From positions 1-38,397 of the forward strand of contig NZ_FOWD01000038.1 in assembly GCF_900115365.1 (NCBI RefSeq): a stretch of DNA of 38,397 nt. The letters run 5' to 3'. The stretch is from Anaerocolumna aminovalerica (lineage in GTDB: Bacteria > Bacillota > Clostridia > Lachnospirales > Lachnospiraceae). A program made the translations under genes and the position numbers. Every line of letters begins with the position of its first letter. The stretch's first letter is position 1. This document shows positions 32,650 through 38,397 of this stretch, piece by piece. The notes under the pieces were generated by a model. It was not told the DNA's origin and did no database searches. It was given only the letters and a program-made list of their open reading frames with translations.

Positions 32650-33600
32650 TCAGAACACCGATAATAATCTTCTTGTTGCCAATTCAGAGTCTACTCTAAT
32701 GCAATATAGAATTTCGTCATGAGAATAATCTGAAATAAATCTTTCGTCCGTCTTAATCATGCCGCGGAACTCCTGACTTTCATATTCCACAGCAGCACGT
32801 ATCATACGATACTCACCGATAGATGGATTTTCTGCAATTAGCATTGCTAAGGGATCATGAACTACACATCCATCCTGAATTCCTGTTGAATCATAATTAA
32901 ACTTAAAATAAAACTTTAATGCTGATTTAATAAAATCGACAATATCTCTGTTTTCCTCAGCACAGTATTTTTCTAATGTAGAGATATCCTGTCCTGATAA
33001 ATAAGTTTCTGTTGTAACATCAAGACCCACCACTGTCATGTGGAAACCTGCACGGAATACTATGTCTGCTGCCCTTGCATCACCATAGATATTGGCTTCT
33101 GCATAAGGATTTACATTCCCTGGTTTATTTATAGTTCCTCCCATTATAACAAGATTTTTAACTTTATAAGGCAGTCTGGGATCTTTTACTAAGGCTAAAG
33201 CAATATTGGTTAACCGCCCTAAGGCTACAATAGTTAAATCCCCTTGAAGTTCATTTGCTTTACGTATAATAAAATCCGGAGCACTCTCCTCCAGTAATTT
33301 TTGTTCTGACTTTGGCAATTCTACATTACCAATACCATTGTCTCCGTGAATATGGGTTGGAATGGGGCCATATTCACCCTCCAGATTCTCATTTGCACCA
33401 AGTGCCACTGGTATTTCGTAACCGCATTTGGATAGCTTAATTAAACGCAGCGTATTTTCTGCTGCCTGCCTAGAAGATGTATTACCGTATACAGTTGTAA
33501 AACCTTCCACATGTAAACCTTTACTTTTCAGCGCGTACAAAATTGCAATAGAATCATCAATTCCGGTATCACAATCAATTAATATATGTTTCATTTTCAT
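32650..33600 (-). CDS. Inosine-uridine-preferring nucleoside hydrolase family protein
   Basis: This cytoplasmic enzyme hydrolyses ribonucleosides to base and ribose. DCDTGIDDS at residues 9-17 is the calcium-binding signature, with HGDNGIGNVELP, VALGRLTNIALAL and NPYAEANIYGDARAADIVF following. At 316 residues it has the usual length. AAAGGAAG precedes two adjacent in-frame ATGs (33600, 33594), and I keep the first. Base preference cannot be read from the sequence. It stands alone behind its own promoter. Confidence 0.9.
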   Translation of the reverse strand: MKMKHILIDCDTGIDDSIAILYALKSKGLHVEGFTTVYGNTSSRQAAENTLRLIKLSKCGYEIPVALGANENLEGEYGPIPTHIHGDNGIGNVELPKSEQKLLEESAPDFIIRKANELQGDLTIVALGRLTNIALALVKDPRLPYKVKNLVIMGGTINKPGNVNPYAEANIYGDARAADIVFRAGFHMTVVGLDVTTETYLSGQDISTLEKYCAEENRDIVDFIKSALKFYFKFNYDSTGIQDGCVVHDPLAMLIAENPSIGEYRMIRAAVEYESQEFRGMIKTDERFISDYSHDEILYCIRVDSELATRRLLSVF

Positions 33601-33746
33601 TATCTTCCTTTCATTTACACAAATGTTTAAAAGCTTTTATATTTCTGGCAGGATGGAAGGTTCTGCTTTTAATGGTAACTAATTTGCAGAATCTATGATA
33701 AATAACTAAAGATCGTTTTAATAATGCAGTTTATTGTCCCATTATT

Positions 33747-33774
33747 ATTTTACCATTAATTACCCTTCAGTCAA
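33747..33774 (-). promoter_or_regulatory. Likely promoter of the nucleoside hydrolase gene
   Basis: On the minus strand TTGACT and TAAAAT are 16 nt apart, about 147 nt upstream of the ATG. The 33601-33898 stretch shows nothing else that I can support. Confidence 0.5.
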
Positions 33775-33898
33775 CCCTTCCCTTTTATCCTACCCTTTCA
33801 TAAATGATTTGGTAATACCATGATACCAGCTTGCTTATTCTTTTATGTCTATCGCTTGAGAGTCTGTTGCTTTACCACATCCTAATATTTCTTCGCAA

Positions 33899-33955
33899 CA
33901 AAAAAAGCCACTACACAACCCAGATAAGGTATCCCCTCCATGTCATGTAATGGCT
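33899..33955 (-). terminator. Terminator of the rpsF-ssb-rpsR operon
   Basis: On the minus strand AGCCATTACA pairs with TGTAGTGGCT (10 bp including one T-G), followed by a run of seven or more T. It lies about 80 nt after the rpsR stop. Confidence 0.85.
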
Positions 33956-34034
33956 ATTTCATTTTTTCTACAAGTTGTGTACAAGCCGTGTAAACCGACT
34001 TCCACAATCTCAGGAACCCTAGTAAAATAAGGGC

Positions 34035-34310
34035 TTAATCTAAAGTGTAAGGCATTAAAGCGATATGTCTTGCACGCTTAATAGCTACTGTTAAAGCTCT
34101 TTGATGCTTAGCACAGTTACCGGTAATTCTTCTAGGAAGAATCTTACCTCTTTCAGATACATATCTTTTTAATTTATTCACATCTTTATAGTCAATTCCT
34201 GTATGATTCTTATCTGCGCAGAATACACAAACTTTCTTTCTTCTGCGAGGTGTTCTTCTTCTCATTGGGGAATCGGCTCTATCGTTTCTATCATTTTTAT
34301 TAAATGCCAT
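34035..34310 (-). CDS. rpsR: 30S ribosomal protein S18
   Basis: The 91-residue protein has KVCVFC and [24 protein letters not shown], the S18 core. Four potential zinc ligands (CxxC plus CxxH) are present, so this is the Cys-containing (C+) form. The basic N-terminus [10 protein letters not shown] is typical. It is the last gene of the operon, 52 nt after ssb. Confidence 0.97.
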   Translation of the reverse strand: MAFNKNDRNDRADSPMRRRTPRRRKKVCVFCADKNHTGIDYKDVNKLKRYVSERGKILPRRITGNCAKHQRALTVAIKRARHIALMPYTLD

Positions 34311-34362
34311 TGCACCTAACCTCCTTATCCGATGATGATTATTACATATATTATTCTAATGC

Positions 34363-34797
34363 TTAATTAAATGGTAATTCCTCGTCAATACCATCTGGTA
34401 TATTCATGAATCCATCACCGATCGCTTCTGTTGGAGCTGGTCTTGATGTATTCTGATAACCGGATTCACTACTAGCGGACTTGCTTTCTGCAAATTCTGT
34501 TTCTTCTACAACAACTTCCGTTGTGTAAACCTTCTGACCTTCTTTGTTGGTATAACTACCAGTTTGAATTCTTCCGGTTATGGCAATTTTAGTTCCTTGT
34601 TTCAGATATTTTTCAGCAAATTCTGCAGTTTTTCCAAAGGAAACACAACTGATAAAATCAGCGTCCTGTTCACCCTGTCTTTTAAATCTACGGTCTACAG
34701 CTAATGTGAATCTTGCTATTGCTAAAGAATTCTCTCCCTGAGAGTATCTAACTTCCGGGTCTCTTGTAAGACGGCCCATTAAAATGACTTTATTCAT
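34363..34797 (-). CDS. ssb: Single-stranded DNA-binding protein
   Basis: The 144-residue SSB has an OB fold starting MNKVILMGRLTRDPEVRYS, with FTLAVDRRFKRQGEQDADFI. A short disordered linker leads to the acidic DEELPFN tip that binds partner proteins. It lies between rpsF and rpsR in the usual order. Confidence 0.97.
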   Translation of the reverse strand: MNKVILMGRLTRDPEVRYSQGENSLAIARFTLAVDRRFKRQGEQDADFISCVSFGKTAEFAEKYLKQGTKIAITGRIQTGSYTNKEGQKVYTTEVVVEETEFAESKSASSESGYQNTSRPAPTEAIGDGFMNIPDGIDEELPFN

Positions 34798-34818
34798 ATT
34801 AAGGAATACCTCCTTCTA

Positions 34819-35106
34819 CTATGCGTCCTGTCTAATGCATAAGAATCTGATAACATTTTCCATGATACGAATTCTATCTTCGACTTCGCCTGGGCATGTT
34901 GAATCAGCATCGAATTGGATGAAATAATAGAAGCCTTCTTTCATTTTCTGAATTTCGTAAGCTAATCTTTTCTTACCCCATTCATCAACGTTAGTAATTG
35001 TACCGCCAAATCTAGTAATAAGTTCTTTAACGGCATCTACTGTTGCTGTTCTGGCTTCATCCTCGATTTTTGCATTTACAACTAAGGCTAATTCATATTT
35101 GTTCAT
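34819..35106 (-). CDS. rpsF: 30S ribosomal protein S6
   Basis: The 95-residue protein (MNKYELALVVNAKIEDEARTA...) has the S6 core FGGTITNVDEWGKKRLAYEI and FYYFIQFDA. The start at 35106 is set by AAAGGAGGTG nine bases upstream. A longer in-frame reading to 35217 would run through the promoter and leader, and its N-terminus is unlike S6. Confidence 0.96.
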   Translation of the reverse strand: MNKYELALVVNAKIEDEARTATVDAVKELITRFGGTITNVDEWGKKRLAYEIQKMKEGFYYFIQFDADSTCPGEVEDRIRIMENVIRFLCIRQDA

Positions 35107-35134
35107 AGTTGTTTGCACCTCCTTTTGGTCTCTG

Positions 35135-35154
35135 GCCCTTTCTTTGGAAAGAGC
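35135..35154 (-). promoter_or_regulatory. Leader hairpin just upstream of the rpsF SD
   Basis: On the minus strand GCTCTTTC/GAAAGGGC forms 8 bp with a CAAA loop, ending about 16 nt before the AGGAGGTG. S6:S18 feedback on rpsF leaders is known in many bacteria, but I do not see the CCG bulge of that motif, so the role is open. Confidence 0.4.
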
Positions 35155-35188
35155 AAGGAAAATTTTGTATAACATATCACGAGTATAA

Positions 35189-35217
35189 ATTTTATCACAG
35201 TTTGCCAAGCAATGCAA
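35189..35217 (-). promoter_or_regulatory. Promoter of the rpsF operon
   Basis: On the minus strand TTGCAT and TAAAAT are 17 nt apart, giving a leader of about 75 nt before rpsF. Confidence 0.68.
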
Positions 35218-35270
35218 GTAATTTTTATTTTTTTATCCATATTCTTAAAGTTTCGTTATTTTTTATAAAA

Positions 35271-36323
35271 TTATCCAAAATAATCAGCTAAAACTTCCTT
35301 TACCGTTCTTATTCTTGTTTCCTTATAAGCATTGGCACCACAGAATAATAATGCTTCATCTAAATTACCTTTTGCAGCGTTAGTAAGGGCATCCGTAATG
35401 CAATAAGGCGTAGTGGCGGGATTACATGGTATAATACAATTATGACATTTTCTGACCGGAATCCGTCCCAATGCTGCACGTTCCATAAACTTATTCCTGA
35501 TAGCACGTCCCGGCATCCCTACCGGACTTTTTACTATAATAATGTCTTCTTCTTTACAATTAATATAAGCTTCTTTATATTTTATATCTGCATCGCATTC
35601 TTTTGTTGTAACGAATTTGGTAGCCACCTGAATACCTTCTGCTCCTAAGGACAGGTAATGTTCCATATCTGCCTTATTTTCAATGCCGCCTGCTATGATA
35701 ACCGGAATCTCTTTTTCATATTTTGCTTCGTAACCTTTTGTAAGCTCTATGATCTTTTCTATTTCTTTGTCGTAATCAGGAAGGCTAATATCTTCTAATT
35801 CCTCCGGTTTAAATCCTAAATGTCCTCCCGCTTTCGGACCTTCTATTATAATGGCATCCGGTACTGTATTATCTTTTTTATCCCACATTTTAAATATAAC
35901 ATTAGCAGCTTTTAAAGAAGATACAATAGGCACCAGCTTGGTTTGGCTCTCTTTTGCAATTGACGGCAGTTCCATAGGCAAACCTGCCCCTGATATAATA
36001 AGGTCAATTCCGCTTTTTATTGCTTCTTTTACATAGGAAGCATAATTCTGTGTAGCCACCATAATATTGACACCCAATACTCCTTTCGGTGCCAGCTTTC
36101 TTGCCATTTTTATATGTTCTCCAATCATTCTTAAATTAGCTTTTAACGGATTTACATCAAAATCCGGTTCTGTAAAACCTATTTGGGCTGTAGAAATCAC
36201 CCCTATACCGCCTTGAGCTGACACGGCTCCTGCCAGGGAACTCAGGCTGATTCCTACCCCCATGCCCCCTTGAATGACAGGTAGTTTTGCAATTAAATTT
36301 CCGATTTTAAGTGGTTTGTACAT
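35271..36323 (-). CDS. Nitronate monooxygenase / FabK-like flavoprotein with Cys motif
   Basis: The 350-residue protein has the NMO/2-nitropropane dioxygenase barrel: VIQGGMGVGISLSSLAGAVS (16-35), IIEGPKAGGHLGF and PVIIAGGIENKADMEHYLSLGAEGIQVATKF for FMN binding. Near the C-terminus CHNCIIPCNPATTPYC places cysteines at 293, 296, 300 and 308, which typical NMO and FabK proteins do not need. This looks like a metal or Fe-S site and marks a clostridial subgroup. FabK-type enoyl-ACP reductase is the alternative; there are no fab genes nearby. The ATG directly follows a repeated hairpin leader. Confidence 0.85.
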   Translation of the reverse strand: MYKPLKIGNLIAKLPVIQGGMGVGISLSSLAGAVSAQGGIGVISTAQIGFTEPDFDVNPLKANLRMIGEHIKMARKLAPKGVLGVNIMVATQNYASYVKEAIKSGIDLIISGAGLPMELPSIAKESQTKLVPIVSSLKAANVIFKMWDKKDNTVPDAIIIEGPKAGGHLGFKPEELEDISLPDYDKEIEKIIELTKGYEAKYEKEIPVIIAGGIENKADMEHYLSLGAEGIQVATKFVTTKECDADIKYKEAYINCKEEDIIIVKSPVGMPGRAIRNKFMERAALGRIPVRKCHNCIIPCNPATTPYCITDALTNAAKGNLDEALLFCGANAYKETRIRTVKEVLADYFG

Positions 36324-36352
36324 ATTAACCTCGATTCCGGCGCTTTAACGCC
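36324..36352 (-). promoter_or_regulatory. Repeated leader hairpin plus SD, copy before the NMO-like gene
   Basis: On the minus strand GGCGTTAAAGCGCC (5 bp with a terminal T-G pair, TAAA loop) is followed by GGAATCGAGGTTAAT and the ATG. The 15-nt tail is identical to the MOSC copy. Upstream similarity to that copy continues for about 30 nt. Confidence 0.75.
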
Positions 36353-36643
36353 TTTTAATAACGGACAGTCATTTGTGCACCGCGCGAACTGCCGGTTCAG
36401 AAGATCTATCTTTAACATTTCAGACATGTTACCGAATTACGGCATCTCAAACAATGGCTGTCAGTGTAAAACGACTATTTGTATTTATTTCATATGGTTT
36501 TCAGAATCTAGGAAAATCCCTGATTTCACGTCATAAACCTATACACTTAATTTAATCTAATCTTGCAGGAATTATTGTGCAATGAGCAAGTTAAATGCAA
36601 TTATTGTACCTATAAAAGATCATATAATCATCAAAATAAAAAA

Positions 36644-36698
36644 GGCCCTTTGCAATACTATATTTGCCAGACTCTGAATGACAAATTTGCAAAAGCCC
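36644..36698 (-). terminator. Terminator after the DUF951 gene
   Basis: On the minus strand GGGCTTTTGCAA pairs with TTGCAAAGGGCC (10 of 12) around a 31-nt loop, then TTTTTTATTTT. The stretch 36353-36636 between it and the NMO leader shows no gene. Confidence 0.7.
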
Positions 36699-36771
36699 TC
36701 ATTTATAACTATTTTTCAATTGACTATTATTCATTTAATCACTACTTAGATAATGTTTAAATTGATTTCAT

Positions 36772-36957
36772 TTATTCTTGTTTTTTTGTTATCTGTCTAA
36801 TGCTTTTTTCAACCTGCTTTCTAGGTAGCATAATTTGATGTCCGCATCCCATACACTTTAAACGAAAATCTGCACCTATTCTTAAAACTTCCCATTCACT
36901 GCTTCCGCAAGGATGCTGCTTCTTTAGTTTAATAACATCTCCTAACTGAATATCCAT
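36772..36957 (-). CDS. DUF951 family protein
   Basis: The 61-residue protein matches DUF951: DIQLGDVIKLKKQHPCG, SSEWEVLRIGADFRLKCMGCGHQIMLPR. Three cysteines in a CG...CxxC arrangement suggest a small zinc-binding fold. The family is common in Bacillota, often near ychF, parB or rpsF, and its function is unknown. The ribosome binding site is weak (AAAAAGA). Confidence 0.88.
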   Translation of the reverse strand: MDIQLGDVIKLKKQHPCGSSEWEVLRIGADFRLKCMGCGHQIMLPRKQVEKSIRQITKKQE

Positions 36958-37223
36958 AAAATCTTTTTAGGTCTGCTGCAAAATGAATATTTATATCAGA
37001 TACTATCCTAATATACCTATAATCAACTAATCTGGTATCTCAATTTATTTTACAACAGTCCCTGCTCTCCTTTCTTTTTTTACTTTGTTAAATTCAACTT
37101 TAGTCTGCTTATTCCAAGCCTTTTTCTACTCGTAAACACTGTATTCAACCTATATATAAGATCCGCATACATAATTTGTCTAAAAAAATCGAAATCTTTT
37201 TCACAAATAAACCAAATTTACTA

Positions 37224-37252
37224 TTGAAATTTAGTTTATAAAGGTGTAGTAT
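37224..37252 (+). promoter_or_regulatory. Likely promoter of the hemolysin III family gene
   Basis: TTGAAA and TAGTAT are 17 nt apart, about 147 nt before the ATG. The rest of 36958-37398 is AT-rich with no gene seen. Confidence 0.5.
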
Positions 37253-37398
37253 TGATTTATATTTCATATGGTTTTAAAAACTACGTCTTAAAGTTATTCA
37301 ATCGTTATATAGAGAAATAATAACTATATAGCATGAATAGCTAGAGTTCTAACAGCTCATAATATTTTTACATTATATAATAAGAAAGGAATGATTTT

Positions 37399-38067
37399 AT
37401 GTCTCAAAAAATTAAGAAACTAAAAGACCCGGGCAGTGCAATTACACATTTTATCGGTATGCTGATGGCTATGTTTTCTGCCCTTCCACTGTTAATCAGA
37501 GCTTCTGATTCCCCGGAGAAAGTACATGTAATCTCCTTGGCCATCTTTGCTCTAAGCTTAATCTTATTATATACTGCAAGTACAGTATATCATACCTTTG
37601 ATTTAACAGACAAGATTAACCGACGTTTAAAAAAATTTGATCATATGATGATTTTCATATTAATCGCCGGCACCTACACCCCCATATGTATTATCGCTCT
37701 AAGAGGTAAAGTTGGCATTAGCTTACTTATTGCCATATGGGGCATGGCTATTCTTGGTATCTGCCTTAAAGCCTTCTGGGTGTATTGTCCCAAATGGGTT
37801 TCTTCCGTTATATATATTACCATGGGATGGACATGTGTTCTGGCATTTACACCATTAATGAGCGCTCTCCCATCTGCCGCTTTCGGATGGCTGTTGGCAG
37901 GTGGTATTATCTATACCATCGGCGGATTAATCTATGCATTAAAATTACCTATATTCAATAATAAACACCCTAACTTTGGAACTCATGAGATTTTTCATTT
38001 GTTCTGTCTGGGCGGAAGTATCTGCCACTTCATCTTCATGTATAGATTTATTGCAGTAATGCCTTAA
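37399..38067 (+). CDS. Hemolysin III / YqfA family (PAQR-like) membrane protein
   Basis: The 222-residue protein has seven predicted membrane helices. The family's putative metal site is complete: STVYHT, FDHMMIFILIAGTYTP, and HEIFHLFCLGGSICHF near the C-terminus. Length matches the bacterial hemolysin III group. Despite the name, function is uncertain; PAQR relatives are linked to membrane lipid homeostasis. AAAGGA precedes the ATG. It stands alone. Confidence 0.92.
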   Translation: MSQKIKKLKDPGSAITHFIGMLMAMFSALPLLIRASDSPEKVHVISLAIFALSLILLYTASTVYHTFDLTDKINRRLKKFDHMMIFILIAGTYTPICIIALRGKVGISLLIAIWGMAILGICLKAFWVYCPKWVSSVIYITMGWTCVLAFTPLMSALPSAAFGWLLAGGIIYTIGGLIYALKLPIFNNKHPNFGTHEIFHLFCLGGSICHFIFMYRFIAVMP

Positions 38068-38242
38068 GTTTTACTCTATTTGTTGCAGTAGGACGCTCAA
38101 TGTCGTCAACTTTAGATGATAGCAAATTTCTACAAGAAAAATATTATATTATTTATATTTTATATTTTCATTTTTTTAAAAAAAGAGTATAATAAATAAA
38201 CCTAACAGAATAGGCTTTTTGCAAATATTCACTTAAATATAC

Positions 38243-38397
38243 TTATAAAGTTGGTTTTGAGTTTTTGTGATATTTTCTTCTGTTACGTGTCATTTGTCGT
38301 TCATATTTCCGGTTACGACGGATTTGTGAACGACATTTTTGAATTTCGTAAATTAAATCATTATATATGTAAATCCAGTCTTTTGATGATTCTATTA
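38243..38397 (-). CDS. 3' end of a basic protein running off the right edge
   Basis: On the minus strand a reading frame is open from the right edge for 51 codons to a TAA at 38245-38243. The encoded C-terminus is Arg/Lys/Asn-rich (IQKCRSQIRRNRKYERQ, then MTRNRRKYHKNSKPTL). I do not recognise it. A 9-bp inverted repeat TGTCGTTCA/TGAACGACA lies within it. It could be a chance frame, since only the tail is visible. Confidence 0.4.
   Translation of the reverse strand, partial: IESSKDWIYIYNDLIYEIQKCRSQIRRNRKYERQMTRNRRKYHKNSKPTL

Noticed and set aside
35107-35217. N-terminal extension of rpsF
   Set aside because: The extra 37 residues would cover the promoter and leader, and S6 proteins start at MNKYEL; AGGAGGTG fits the downstream ATG.
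36373-36760. Two ~60-codon plus-strand frames upstream of the NMO-like gene
   Set aside because: Neither has a ribosome binding site or family resemblance; the second spans the terminator of the DUF951 gene.
1-38397. CRISPR array, tRNA, rRNA, transposase or prophage genes
   Set aside because: I saw no regularly spaced direct repeats with unique spacers, no cloverleaf-like sequence and no recognisable transposase, integrase or phage structural gene. The MPGT array is coding and contiguous.

Overview
The window looks like chromosome from a spore-forming, strictly anaerobic member of the Clostridia, most likely Lachnospiraceae. The grounds are low GC, strong AGGAGG-type ribosome binding sites, Bacillota gene orders (tsaC-ywlE-rpiB, gdpP-rplI-dnaB, rpsF-ssb-rpsR), sporulation-type cell-wall genes (cwlD, a GH18 glucosidase, a YwmB relative), small 2x[4Fe-4S] ferredoxin and a YdhV-type aldehyde:ferredoxin oxidoreductase. 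The assignment is an inference from gene content; no 16S is present. Both ends cut through a gene: a PGT-repeat protein on the left and the 3' end of a basic minus-strand protein on the right.

Layout. 1-6.7 kb: envelope, sporulation and housekeeping genes, mostly minus strand (YwmB-like, rpiB, ywlE arginine phosphatase, tsaC, cwlD, GH18). 6.7-9.5 kb: a long non-coding stretch, then a two-gene operon with a Ser/Thr kinase fused to a degenerate MinD/ParA-like domain and a stand-alone copy of that domain. 9.6-12.3 kb: mecA, a DUF1858 redox-disulfide protein, a 55-residue ferredoxin and a MerR regulator. 12.5-15.2 kb: a very AT-rich accessory island with a divergent signal peptidase II paralogue, a secreted protein with an internal hydrophobic glycine-rich segment, and a two-pass membrane protein. 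It is followed by a 276-bp imperfect palindrome next to dnaB. 15.6-19.7 kb: dnaB, rplI, gdpP.

19.9-32.6 kb is a molybdenum/tungsten cofactor and aldehyde-oxidoreductase region. A probable Moco/Tuco riboswitch with a terminator precedes a molybdopterin-binding protein, moeA, moaC, moaA, a MOSC protein and mogA. Upstream lie a hypothetical gene and the YdhV-like oxidoreductase with its YdhY-like four-cluster Tat lipoprotein. That pair has its own promoter and a structured leader. Divergent to it is a minimal TatA-TatC pair, followed by an FMN-binding exported protein and a MobB-like P-loop protein. The genes fit together: MoaA, MoaC, MogA and MoeA make the pterin cofactor, YdhV uses it, YdhY takes the electrons and needs Tat, and the tat genes are next door.

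32.6-38.4 kb: a nucleoside hydrolase, the rpsF-ssb-rpsR operon, a nitronate-monooxygenase-like protein, DUF951 and a hemolysin III family protein.

The most novel-looking signals are non-coding: (i) a repeated leader of a 14-nt hairpin with compensating base changes plus GGAATCGAGGTTAAT, abutting the start codons of three unrelated genes (ywlE, MOSC, nitronate monooxygenase), with a fourth degenerate copy; (ii) a two-stem leader RNA at the start of the ydhY-ydhV transcript; (iii) the 276-bp palindrome; (iv) a tandem pair of about 90-nt hairpin elements after tatC.
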